Positions 50,912 through 59,660 of a stretch of 64,000 nucleotides of DNA are shown here, piece by piece. Origin of the DNA: Palsa-744 sp963734815 (GTDB taxonomy: Bacteria > Actinomycetota > Thermoleophilia > Solirubrobacterales > Solirubrobacteraceae); the NCBI GenBank assembly GCA_963734815.1, contig CAVTIH010000001.1, positions 372,001 to 436,000 of the forward strand. Direction: 5' to 3'. Both the position numbers and the translations under genes were made by a program. Position 1 is the stretch's first letter. Every line of letters starts with the position of its first letter. The notes under the pieces were generated by a model. That model saw nothing but the letters and a program-made list of their open reading frames with translations. It searched no databases and was not told the DNA's origin.

Positions 50912-52177
50912 ATGCTGACCGTCGAGGGCCTCGTCGCCGAGCTCGATCTGACGCTCGTCAGCGGCGAGCAGGCGGCGCAGGGGCACGTCCGCTGGGTGCA
51001 CTCGACCGAGCTGCCGGACCCGACCCCGTGGCTGCGCGGGGGCGAGCTGCTGCTGAGCACCGGGCTGCAGCTGCAGAGCGCCAAGACCCAGCGCGAGCTG
51101 ATCGCGCGCCTGGCCGAGCACGAGATCGGCGGCCTCGGCTTCGGCACCGGCTTTGCCCACAAGCGCCTGCCGCAGGCGCTCGCCGACGAGGCCCGCAAAC
51201 GCGACTTCCCGCTGTTTGAGGTGCCGTACGAGCTGCCGTTCATCGCGATCACCGAGCGCGTGTTTGCGCAGCTGCTTGACGAGCGCTACGAAATGCTGCA
51301 GCGCAGCATGGCGGGCGACGTGCTCGCGGAGGCGCTCACGGGACGCCTGTACCCCGAGGAGCTGCAGGCGCGGCTGCGCCCCTTCGGGATCGGCGAGCGC
51401 GCGGCGGTGCTGGCGTTCGCGCTGCCCGACCCCGCCGTGGCCGCTCCCCTGGTCGAACGGATCCTGGCGCGCGAGGACCTGCTTGGCGAGCGAGTGGGGG
51501 GGGCCGAGAAGAACGGCACGGGCGTAGGTGGCGGCCGGCTGGGCAGCCTGGTGGCGATTCGCGCCGGCCTGCTGTGCGCGGTGGTCGACGGTGGCCCCGC
51601 GCTGGCGAACAGTGCTCACGCCGCTGGGCACCGCGCCACCGAGCACCGTGGCGCCGAGCAGCGCGCCCCCGGCGAGCTGGACCCGATCGCGCTGGCGCGG
51701 CGGATCCGCACCGACCTCACCGCCCGCTTGGGGGGCGAGGTGCGCGCGAGCGCCAGCCGCGTGGCCCCGACGCAGTCGCTGCGCCTCAGCTTCCACGAGG
51801 CGCGCTGCGCGCTGGAGGCGATGCGCCTGCAGAACGGCAACGGCGCGGAGGTGGTCGCCTCCTACGCCGACCTCGGCGCCTTCCAGCTGCTGCTCTCCCT
51901 GCAGGACGACGACGCACTGCTAACCTACTGCCGCGGCGTGCTCGGCCCGGTGGAGGCGGGAGAGGGGGAGTACGGCGACGAGCTGCTGCGCTCGCTGGAC
52001 GTGTTCATCGAGCACAACGGCCACTGGGAGAAGGCTGCCAACGCGCTGTACTGCCACCGTCACACGTTGCGCTACCGCATCCGCCGCGTGGAGCAGTTGA
52101 CGGGCCGCGACTTCTCCACGGCGCGCGATCGGATCGAGTTTTGGCTGGCATTGCGAGGAAGGGAGCTCGCACGATGA
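50912..52177 (+). CDS. PucR-family transcriptional regulator
   Basis: 421 residues. The N-terminal PucR sensor domain includes VRWVHSTELPDPTPWLRGGELLLSTGL. The C-terminal helix-turn-helix is in FIEHNGHWEKAANALYCHRHTLRYRI. Lies within the catabolic operon, with its stop overlapping ald as ATGA, so it is probably the operon's own substrate-responsive regulator. Confidence 0.92.
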   Translation: MLTVEGLVAELDLTLVSGEQAAQGHVRWVHSTELPDPTPWLRGGELLLSTGLQLQSAKTQRELIARLAEHEIGGLGFGTGFAHKRLPQALADEARKRDFPLFEVPYELPFIAITERVFAQLLDERYEMLQRSMAGDVLAEALTGRLYPEELQARLRPFGIGERAAVLAFALPDPAVAAPLVERILAREDLLGERVGGAEKNGTGVGGGRLGSLVAIRAGLLCAVVDGGPALANSAHAAGHRATEHRGAEQRAPGELDPIALARRIRTDLTARLGGEVRASASRVAPTQSLRLSFHEARCALEAMRLQNGNGAEVVASYADLGAFQLLLSLQDDDALLTYCRGVLGPVEAGEGEYGDELLRSLDVFIEHNGHWEKAANALYCHRHTLRYRIRRVEQLTGRDFSTARDRIEFWLALRGRELAR

Positions 52178-53277
52178 GGATCGGAGTCCCCAGCGAGATC
52201 AAGCTGGACGAGTACCGCGTGGCGTTGACACCCGCGGGCGTGCGCGAGTTGAGTGCGCGCGGACACGAGGTGGTGGTGCAGGCCGGCGCCGGCGAGGGCA
52301 GCGCGCTGGCGGATGAGGAGTTCGTCGCGCAGGGCGCCCGCATCCTCCCCGACGCGCGCGCGGTGTTTGACGAGGCCGAGCTGGTGCTGAAGGTGAAGGA
52401 GCCGCAGCCGGGCGAGGTCGCGCTGCTGCGCGAGGGACAGACGCTGTTCACCTACTTGCACCTCGCGGCCGAGCCCAGCCTGACGCGTGGCCTGCAGGCC
52501 TCGGGTGCCACGTGCATCGCGTACGAGACGGTGGAGGACGCGCGCGGCAACCTGCCCCTGCTGGCGCCGATGAGCGAGGTTGCCGGCAAGCTTGCCACGC
52601 AGGCTGGCGCCTTCATGCTGGAGAAGCCGCTCGGCGGCCGTGGCATCCTGCTCGGCGGCGTCCCCGGGGTGGCGGCTGCCACCGTGCTGGTGATCGGCGG
52701 CGGCGTGGTGGGGATGAACGCCGCGGTCATCGCGATCGGGATGCAGGCCGACGTGTTTGTGTTCGACCGCTCGATCGACCGCCTGCGCGAGCTGGAAGTG
52801 GCCTTCGGGGGCCGCGCCTCCACCGTCTACTCCTCGACGCTCGCGATCGAGCAGATGCTGCCCGCAGCCGACCTCGTGATCGGCGCGGTGCTGATCCACG
52901 GCGGCCGCGCCCCGCACGTGATCAGCCGCGAGCAGCTCGGGCTGATGCGCCGCCACGCGGTGCTGGTCGACGTCTCGATCGACCAGGGCGGGTGCTTCGA
53001 GACCTCGCACCCGACCACCCACTCCGACCCGACGTTCGAGGTCGACGGGATCACCCACTACTGCGTCGCCAACATGCCGGGCGCCGTGCCGATCACCTCG
53101 ACGTACGCGCTCACCAACGCCACGCTGCCCTACGTCCTCGCGCTCGCCGACCACGGAATCGATGAGGCGTTGGAGCGCGACCCAGGTTTGCGCCTCGGAT
53201 TGAATGTCAAGGACGGTGAGATCACTCACCCCGCGGTCGCCGAAGCGCTTGGTGTCACCGTCGGGCAGGGCAGTTGA
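52174..53277 (+). CDS. ald: alanine dehydrogenase
   Basis: 367 residues. Interconverts L-alanine and pyruvate with NAD. MRIGVPSEIKLDEYRVALTP, the pyruvate-binding VLKVKEPQPGE and YLHLAAEP, and the Rossmann motif VLVIGGGVVGMNAA are intact. ATGA overlap with PucR. It would regenerate the pyruvate consumed by the neighbouring aminotransferase and release ammonium. Confidence 0.97.
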   Translation: MRIGVPSEIKLDEYRVALTPAGVRELSARGHEVVVQAGAGEGSALADEEFVAQGARILPDARAVFDEAELVLKVKEPQPGEVALLREGQTLFTYLHLAAEPSLTRGLQASGATCIAYETVEDARGNLPLLAPMSEVAGKLATQAGAFMLEKPLGGRGILLGGVPGVAAATVLVIGGGVVGMNAAVIAIGMQADVFVFDRSIDRLRELEVAFGGRASTVYSSTLAIEQMLPAADLVIGAVLIHGGRAPHVISREQLGLMRRHAVLVDVSIDQGGCFETSHPTTHSDPTFEVDGITHYCVANMPGAVPITSTYALTNATLPYVLALADHGIDEALERDPGLRLGLNVKDGEITHPAVAEALGVTVGQGS

Positions 53278-53491
53278 ATCAGCCTGGCAAAGAGAGTTTG
53301 CGATAGTAGATATGGAAACGAAAAAATAGGAGAAGGGGAGGGGTGTATATGAAAATCCAGAAGGTGTGCGCAATGGCTATCGGGTAAAAAAAAGTTAATA
53401 ACCCCCCCACCCCCCTGATTGATTGCCCGCCCACCCAGCCCATTAAAAACCCTCTACCCGCCAATGAGCGCAATCCCCGAGGAGGCGACCG
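53278..53491 (+). other. gap before the aldehyde dehydrogenase gene, with a possible 12-codon leader ORF
   Basis: A+T-rich stretches with runs of A8, C7 and C6. At 53349-53387 GGAGAAGGGGAGGGG precedes ATG AAA ATC CAG ... TAA, encoding MKIQKVCAMAIG. It could be a leader peptide. No strong terminator was seen. Confidence 0.35.
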
Positions 53492-54928
53492 ATGGCAACC
53501 CAGATCGAGACCCTGAGCAATTTCATCGATGGTGAGCGCGTCCCCTCCGACGGCGACACCGAAGCGGTCCTCAATCCCGCCACGGGTGAGGAGCTGGCGC
53601 GCGCGCCGATCTCAAGCGAGGCGGACGTGGACCGTGCCGTGCGGGCGGCACGCCGGGCGTTCGAGGGGTGGTCGACCACCACACCTGCCCAGCGCGCTCA
53701 GGCGCTGCTTGCGATCGCGGATCTGATCGACGACCACGCCGAGGAGATCGCGCGGCTGGAGGCGCTGAACGCCGGCAAGCCAATCGCGGCCGTCACGAAC
53801 GATGAGCTGCCGGTGATGGCCGACAACCTCCGCTTTTTCGCGGGCGCCGCCCGCTGCTTGGAGGGCCGCGCCGCCGGCGAGTACATGGAGGGGTACACCT
53901 CCTTCACCCGCCGCGAGGCGGTCGGCGTAATCGGGCAGGTCACACCGTGGAACTACCCGCTGATGATGGCGATCTGGAAATTCGCTCCCGCACTGGCGGC
54001 CGGCAACACGGTCGTGTTGAAGCCCGCGGAGACCACCCCAATCACCACCGTGCGCCTCGCGGAGCTCGCGGCCGAGATCCTGCCGAAGGGCGTGCTGAAC
54101 GTGGTCATGGGCCCGGGTCGCCCCACGGGGGAGGCGCTGATCGCGCACCCCGACGTGGACATGCTTGCGTTGACCGGGTCGGTGGACACCGGCAAGCACT
54201 TCGCGCGCACCGCCGCCGACACGCTCAAGCGCGTGCACCTCGAGCTGGGCGGGAAGGCCCCGGTGCTCGTGTTCGACGACGTCGCGATGGAGTCGGCGCT
54301 TCAGACGATCGCCGGCACCGGTTACTACAACGCCGGCCAGGACTGCACCGCCGCTACGCGCGTGCTGGCCGCCGACGGTGTCTACGACGATGTTGTCGCC
54401 GGCCTCGCCGAGCAGGCCAAAGGCCTCGTGATCGGCGACACCCTCGCCTCTGACACGACGCTCGGCCCGCTCAACTCCGCCCGCCAGCGCGAGCGCGTGC
54501 AGGGCTTCCTGGAGCGCCGTCCCGCGCACGCCGAGGTGGTGACCGGCGGCAGGGCCCCCGAGCGCCCCGGCTTCTACCTGCAGCCCACGGTGATCGCCGG
54601 CCCCACGCAGGAGGACGAGCTGATTCAGCGCGAGATCTTCGGCCCGGTGATCACCGTGCAGCGCTTCTCCGACGAGGACCAGGCGATCGCGTGGGCCAAC
54701 GCCACCCGCTACGGGTTGGCCTCGTCAGTGTGGACGCGCGATGTGGGCCGCGCGCTGCGTGTCTCGCGGGCGCTGCGCTTCGGCTGCGTGTGGATCAACG
54801 ACCACATTCCGCTCGTCTCGGAGATGCCCCACGGCGGCTTCAAGGAATCCGGCTACGGCAAGGACCTGAGCGTGTATTCGCTGGAGGACTACACGGTCGT
54901 GAAGCACGTGATGGCGAATCTCGAGTGA
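53492..54928 (+). CDS. aldehyde dehydrogenase, aminobutyraldehyde type
   Basis: 478 residues. The NAD-dependent ALDH catalytic Glu in LELGGKAPVLVF and Cys in NAGQDCTAATR are present, with GQVTPWNYPLMMAIWK and KPAETTP. YNAGQDC and the AAGEYMEGYTSF region are typical of gamma-aminobutyraldehyde or betaine-aldehyde enzymes. It would oxidise the aldehyde made by the class III aminotransferase. ATG with GAGGAGG upstream. Confidence 0.92.
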   Translation: MATQIETLSNFIDGERVPSDGDTEAVLNPATGEELARAPISSEADVDRAVRAARRAFEGWSTTTPAQRAQALLAIADLIDDHAEEIARLEALNAGKPIAAVTNDELPVMADNLRFFAGAARCLEGRAAGEYMEGYTSFTRREAVGVIGQVTPWNYPLMMAIWKFAPALAAGNTVVLKPAETTPITTVRLAELAAEILPKGVLNVVMGPGRPTGEALIAHPDVDMLALTGSVDTGKHFARTAADTLKRVHLELGGKAPVLVFDDVAMESALQTIAGTGYYNAGQDCTAATRVLAADGVYDDVVAGLAEQAKGLVIGDTLASDTTLGPLNSARQRERVQGFLERRPAHAEVVTGGRAPERPGFYLQPTVIAGPTQEDELIQREIFGPVITVQRFSDEDQAIAWANATRYGLASSVWTRDVGRALRVSRALRFGCVWINDHIPLVSEMPHGGFKESGYGKDLSVYSLEDYTVVKHVMANLE

Positions 54929-54997
54929 GTAGACCCCGCACGACATGCGTCGGCGGCGATCTGGCGGCGCGTGGGATCGTGAGTCTGATTTATCTGA

Positions 54998-55003
54998 TAT
55001 GGT
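54998..55003 (+). promoter_or_regulatory. -10-like element of a Phd-PIN module, leaderless
   Basis: TATGGT is followed by six bases and the ATG at 55010. Confidence 0.4.
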
Positions 55004-55009
55004 GAATGA

Positions 55010-55273
55010 ATGGTTCGCATGACCGCAACCGATGTCTCCCGCAACTTCTCCGCGGTCCTCAATCGCGTGAATGAGGGCGAGGAGATCGAGATCGTACGAA
55101 ACGGAAACCCAGTCGCGGAGCTGCGCCGGCCGTCGCGGCCGCGTGGGCTCTCAGGCGCCGCGTTCAAGGCACTGATGGAACGTCTCCCCGCCCTTGACGA
55201 GGATTTCGCGCGTGAGGTGGAAGAGGCCCGGGAAGCCCTTGGGCCGCCTGTGAGCAAGTGGCCATCCAGCTGA
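55010..55273 (+). CDS. Phd/YefM-type antitoxin
   Basis: 87 residues: MTATDVSRNFSAVLNRVNEGEEIEIVRNGNPVAEL is the DNA-binding half; an acidic helix follows. A second ATG three codons in is possible. The end overlaps the PIN gene by 16 bp. Confidence 0.88.
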   Translation: MVRMTATDVSRNFSAVLNRVNEGEEIEIVRNGNPVAELRRPSRPRGLSGAAFKALMERLPALDEDFAREVEEAREALGPPVSKWPSS

Positions 55274-55650
55274 TCGACACATCGGTTCTGATCGATGTGG
55301 AGCGAGGCGCTCTGTCACTGGAGCCGCTCGCGACCGAGGGCAAAGCGATCAGCGTCATCTCAGTCAGCGAGTTGCTGCACGGCGTGCATCGTGCCGAGGA
55401 TGCCCCTCGTCGGCTCAGGCGCGAGGCGGTGGTCGAGCAGATCCTTGGCGCGGTTGAGCAGGTCCCAATCGACGCGGAAGTCGCGCGCGTCCACGCCAGT
55501 GTCTGGGCGGAGCTCGAGGACTCGGGGAAAATGATCGACGTGCACGATCTCTGGATCGCGGCGACGGCGCTGACGCATGGGCTGGAGCTTGTCACTACCA
55601 ACGTGCGGCATTTCGAGCGAGTGCCGGGCCTATCCGTGCTCGCTATATGA
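55258..55650 (+). CDS. vapC: VapC-type PIN-domain toxin
   Basis: 130 residues. Asp in LIDTSVLIDVE, Glu in SVSELLHGVH, Asp in VHDLWIAATAL and Asn/Arg in TTNVRHFERV form the PIN site. GTG start within the antitoxin gene. Confidence 0.9.
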   Translation: MAIQLIDTSVLIDVERGALSLEPLATEGKAISVISVSELLHGVHRAEDAPRRLRREAVVEQILGAVEQVPIDAEVARVHASVWAELEDSGKMIDVHDLWIAATALTHGLELVTTNVRHFERVPGLSVLAI

Positions 55651-55721
55651 GTCGAGCGAGCTGAGGGCTTCCTCGTCCGTCCATCTCATCGGAGCTGCGC
55701 GGGAAGTCTCTTTTCGGGTTG

Positions 55722-56987
55722 CTACGCCCGGCGGCCGAGCACCTGGAAGATCGAGGTGAAGCCGGTGACAAATCCGTTGCGCGCCGCGCGCAGGTAGAGG
55801 CGCCACACCCGCACACGCTCGCCGCCCGCCAGCCGCTCGGCCTCCTCGAGGTTGGCGTCCAGCCGCGCGATCCACTCGCTCAGCGTGTCCACGTAGTCCT
55901 GACGCAGACCCTCCACGTGCACTGGCTCGATGCCGGCGCGCTCCAGCGCGAGCATTACGTGCGAGACGTGCAGCGGGGCGGCGTCGGGGAAAACGTAGCG
56001 CTCGGAGAAGGCGCCGGCCTCGGGGTCGCCGTGGCGCAGGCGCGCGATGCCGTGGTTGAGCAGCCGCCCGCCGGGTCTCAGCAAGCCGGCGAGCTGCGCG
56101 GCGTACTCATCGATTTTGCTGGCGCCCACGTGCTCGACCATCCCGATCGAGGCGATCGCGTCGAAGTGCTCGCTGGTCGAAACGGGGATACTCGCCGAAG
56201 ACGAGTGTCTCCCGGCTTTGGCCGTCCCCCCGAGGTCGCGGTAGTCGCACAGGCGGATCTCCACGCGGTCCTCCAGGCCCGCCTTCACCACGCGCCGGCG
56301 AGCGAGCTCTGCCTGGTTGGGGGAGAGCGTGATCCCCACGGCGCTGACGCCGTGGCGGGCGGCGGCGTGCAGCACGAAGCTGCCCCACCCGCAGCCCACG
56401 TCGAGCAGGCGCTCGCCCTCGCGCAGGGCGAGCTTCGTGCACACCAGCTCGCGCTTGGCCAGCTGGGCCTCCTCCAGCGTGGTGGCTCCGCGCGAGAAGA
56501 GCGCGCAGGAGTAGGTCATCGAAGAGTCGAGGAACAGCTTGAAGAAGTCGTTGGAGACGTCGTAGTGGTGGCGCACCGCGCGCGCGTCGCGCTCGCGGCT
56601 GTGGCGGGCGCCTCGCGGGCGCAGCTCGCTCGCGGGGATCCGCGGGGGGCGCGTCAGCCCACACGCCCGCGCCGCGGCGAGCGTCAGGCGCAGGCGCGTG
56701 GCGCGGTCGATCGCGGGCGGGTGAAAGCCGTCCAGCAGCCCGATCACGCGGTCGAGGTCGTCGGCCTCCAGCTCGCCGGCGGCGTACGCGCGGCCGAGGC
56801 CCAGTTGCCCTGGGGCGCGCAGCAGATGGGCCACGGCGGTGGGCGAGCGCACCGTGAAGACAGGGCCGTCTGGGGAGGTCGCGGGGAGCTCCGTGCCGTC
56901 CCAGAAGCGCAGCGCGAAGGGGCGCTCCGGCAGCGCTACGGCCAGCTCGCGACGCAGCGGCTCACAGTTGCGGGCGAACGGCATCAT
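55722..56987 (-). CDS. cfa: cyclopropane-fatty-acyl-phospholipid synthase
   Basis: 421 residues. SAM motif I is LLDVGCGWGSFVLHAA, with HYDVSNDFF, SMTYSCALF and IGMVEHVG as in the CFA synthase family, and an N-terminal lipid-binding region. Methylates unsaturated acyl chains in the membrane. A Ser-rich insertion (RHSSSASIPVSTSEH) near residue 250 is unusual. Divergent from a desaturase gene that could supply its substrate. Confidence 0.92.
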   Translation of the reverse strand: MMPFARNCEPLRRELAVALPERPFALRFWDGTELPATSPDGPVFTVRSPTAVAHLLRAPGQLGLGRAYAAGELEADDLDRVIGLLDGFHPPAIDRATRLRLTLAAARACGLTRPPRIPASELRPRGARHSRERDARAVRHHYDVSNDFFKLFLDSSMTYSCALFSRGATTLEEAQLAKRELVCTKLALREGERLLDVGCGWGSFVLHAAARHGVSAVGITLSPNQAELARRRVVKAGLEDRVEIRLCDYRDLGGTAKAGRHSSSASIPVSTSEHFDAIASIGMVEHVGASKIDEYAAQLAGLLRPGGRLLNHGIARLRHGDPEAGAFSERYVFPDAAPLHVSHVMLALERAGIEPVHVEGLRQDYVDTLSEWIARLDANLEEAERLAGGERVRVWRLYLRAARNGFVTGFTSIFQVLGRRA

Positions 56988-57117
56988 CGGCGTGGGGGGC
57001 GAGGTGGTGCTGTGTGGGGGGCACGATCACAGGGCCGGGGGTGTGTCTCGCGGGGCATCGGGTCCGGCGCTCTGCTGTCCGGCGTGTGCGCCATCATCGT
57101 TGCGACAGAGTAGAGCG

Positions 57118-58170
57118 ATGCTTGCTAGCTTGCCGGTAGGCCCTGACATGATCGATACTCAACTTCCCGGCGCTCTGGACGAGGATCTGGTCGGGCCAAG
57201 CGGCTCCCAGCCAGATCTTCTCGGGGGCGATGGCGTACGGTTTGCCACCCCCGGGCCGGACGACGTTCAGCCGGTCGAATACGAATGGCTCAATCGCGCG
57301 CTCACCGCGCTGATCACGATCGGGCCGATGCTCGCGCTCGGCTTCGTCGCCTGGCAGATGTGGGACGGGCTGCTGCACCGCTCCGATCTGATCGTGTTCG
57401 CGATTCTGTACCTGCTCACGGGGCTCGGCGTGACGGTCGGCTTCCACCGCCTCTTCACCCACCGCTCCTTCAAGACCTACCCCGCGGTGCGCGGCGTGCT
57501 CGCGGTGCTGGGGTCGGCGGCGATCGAGGGGCCGATCATCTCGTGGGTGGCCGACCACCGCAAGCACCACGCCTTCTCCGACAAGAACGGCGACCCCCAC
57601 AGCCCCCACGTCGATCACGGCGTCGGCCTGCGCGGCGCGCTGCGCGGCCTCGGCCATGCGCACCTCGGTTGGCTGTTCATCCACACCGAGCGCGGCTCGC
57701 GTGAGCGCTACGCCCCCGACCTGATCGCCGATCCCGTCGTAGAGTTCGTCGACCGCACCTTCTTCGTGTGGGCGCTCGGCGGCCTCGCCGCCGCCTTCGT
57801 CCTCGGCTACGCGATCGGCGGCACCTGGCAAGCCGGGCTCACCGGCCTGCTGTGGGGTGGCGCGGTGAGGATGCTCGTGCTGCACCACATGACCTACTCG
57901 ATCAACTCGCTCTGCCACTTCTTCGGCCGCCGCGACTACACCACCGAGGATCATTCGCGCAACCTCGCCTGGCTGGCGCTGCCGACCTTCGGCGAGGCGT
58001 GGCACAACAACCACCACGCCTTCCCCACCTCCGCCAGCCACGGCCTCAGCTGGCGCCAGCCCGACGTCTCGGCGCTGGTGATCCGGGGGTTGGAGCACAC
58101 CGGCCTCGCATGGGACGTCGTCAGCGTTCCCGAGGAGCGCCGCGCGCGCAAGCGCTACGCGGCGGCCTGA
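57118..58170 (+). CDS. membrane fatty acid desaturase (acyl-CoA delta-9 type)
   Basis: 350 residues. The three His boxes are HRLFTH, HRKHH and HNNHH, with four membrane helices. Length and spacing fit delta-9 acyl-CoA/acyl-lipid desaturases. A 50-residue N-terminal extension precedes the first helix, so the start could be the ATG at 57148. Divergent from the CFA synthase gene. Confidence 0.92.
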   Translation: MLASLPVGPDMIDTQLPGALDEDLVGPSGSQPDLLGGDGVRFATPGPDDVQPVEYEWLNRALTALITIGPMLALGFVAWQMWDGLLHRSDLIVFAILYLLTGLGVTVGFHRLFTHRSFKTYPAVRGVLAVLGSAAIEGPIISWVADHRKHHAFSDKNGDPHSPHVDHGVGLRGALRGLGHAHLGWLFIHTERGSRERYAPDLIADPVVEFVDRTFFVWALGGLAAAFVLGYAIGGTWQAGLTGLLWGGAVRMLVLHHMTYSINSLCHFFGRRDYTTEDHSRNLAWLALPTFGEAWHNNHHAFPTSASHGLSWRQPDVSALVIRGLEHTGLAWDVVSVPEERRARKRYAAA

Positions 58171-58238
58171 GGCTTCCGCGCCACTCGCTGCCTTCGGTCG
58201 CCATGTGGCCTCACGGGATGGTCCGTAGGAGTGCGGCC

Positions 58239-58244
58239 TACGAT
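58239..58244 (+). promoter_or_regulatory. -10 element of the aminotransferase gene, leaderless
   Basis: TACGAT is followed by seven bases and the ATG at 58252. Confidence 0.5.
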
Positions 58245-58251
58245 TGATTCC

Positions 58252-59646
58252 ATGACCCCGGCCCCCATCCCGTCGGTGCGCGAGATCATCGCCTCGCGGA
58301 CGGGGGAGGAGCTGGAGCTGAACGACCGCCACCTGAACCCGCAGATGGGGCGGATCCTGCGCACGCTGGGCTTCGACCGGGTGTGGGTGGGGGGCGAGGG
58401 GGCGCACCTGATCGACTCCACGGGGGAGCGCTACCTCGACCTGTTCGGCGGTTACGGCGTGTTCGCGATCGGGCGCAACCACCCCGAGGCGATCGCCGCG
58501 CTCGGGGAGGCGATGGCGGCGCGCACCGGCAACCTGCCGCAGCTGGGCGTCACGCTGCTGGGCGGCGTGCTCGCCGAGCAGTTGCTTGCGCGCGCGCCGG
58601 CGAGCGTCGCGGCGATGGTGCCCGCCAACAGCGGCACCGAGGCGGTCGAGGCGGCCGTGAAGATCGCGCGTGCCGCCACCGGCCGGCCGCGGATCCTGTA
58701 CGCCGAGCACGCCTTCCACGGGCTGACGCTCGGCTCGCTGTCGCTCAACGGCGACGCCCACTTCCGTGACGGCTTCGGGCCGCTGCTGGCCGACTGCGAC
58801 CCGGTCCCGTTCGGCGATCTCGACGCGTTGGAGCGCGAGCTGGAACGGGGCGACGTGGCGGCATTCGTGGTGGAGCCCATCCAGGGCAAGGGCGTCAACC
58901 TGCCGCCCACCGGCTACCTGCCCGGCGCGCGGCAGCGCTGCGGGGCGGCCGGCGCGCTCCTCGTATGCGACGAGGTGCAAACCGGGCTGGGGCGCACGGG
59001 ACGCTTCTTCGCGCTCGAGCACTGGGGCCTACAGCCCGACATCGTCACCGTCGCCAAGGCGCTCTCCGGCGGCCTGGTGCCGATCGGTGCCGTGCTCGTC
59101 TCGCGCACCGCGTTCGATCGCGTGTTCGACGGCATGGAGCGCGCGGTGCGCCACGGCTCGACCTTCGGCGGCAACGACCTCGCCGCCGCCGCCGGTCTGG
59201 CCACGCTGCGCGTGCTGGAGCAGGAGGGCTTGGTGGAGCGCGCCGCGCGGATGGGCGCGCTGCTGCTGGAGCTGACCCGTCCGCTGGTGGAGCGCTACGC
59301 GATCGTGCGCGACGTGCGCGGCCTCGGGCTGATGTGGGCGATCGAGCTCGGTCCCCCCGACGGCCGCTCGGGGCGCGCGGCGTGGAACGCTATGGAGCGG
59401 GCGCAGCCCGGACTCTTCTCGCAGCTCGTCACCGTCCCCCTGTTCCACGAGCACCGCATCTTCTGCCAGGTCGCCGGCCACCGCATGAACGTGATCAAGG
59501 CGCTGCCACCGCTGGTGATCGAGGAGTCCGAGATTCGCCGCTTCGCCGCGGCGTTGGAGACGGTCGTGGCCGCTGCCGAACGAATGCCATCGGCACTTTC
59601 CCGCTTTGGGGTGCGGATGGCCCGCAACCTCGCCAGCACCCGCTAG
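58252..59646 (+). CDS. class III PLP-dependent aminotransferase
   Basis: 464 residues. NSGTEAVEAAVKIARAATGR, EPIQGKGVNLPPTGYLP, CDEVQTGLGRTG and the PLP lysine in VAKALSGGLVPIG match acetylornithine/4-aminobutyrate-type enzymes. Start MTPAPIPSVREI was preferred over the GTG at 58231 because of the TACGAT element. About 70 residues precede the usual family start. Substrate unknown; no arginine or GABA genes are next to it. Confidence 0.88.
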   Translation: MTPAPIPSVREIIASRTGEELELNDRHLNPQMGRILRTLGFDRVWVGGEGAHLIDSTGERYLDLFGGYGVFAIGRNHPEAIAALGEAMAARTGNLPQLGVTLLGGVLAEQLLARAPASVAAMVPANSGTEAVEAAVKIARAATGRPRILYAEHAFHGLTLGSLSLNGDAHFRDGFGPLLADCDPVPFGDLDALERELERGDVAAFVVEPIQGKGVNLPPTGYLPGARQRCGAAGALLVCDEVQTGLGRTGRFFALEHWGLQPDIVTVAKALSGGLVPIGAVLVSRTAFDRVFDGMERAVRHGSTFGGNDLAAAAGLATLRVLEQEGLVERAARMGALLLELTRPLVERYAIVRDVRGLGLMWAIELGPPDGRSGRAAWNAMERAQPGLFSQLVTVPLFHEHRIFCQVAGHRMNVIKALPPLVIEESEIRRFAAALETVVAAAERMPSALSRFGVRMARNLASTR

Positions 59647-59660
59647 CCTGCCGGGCTGCC

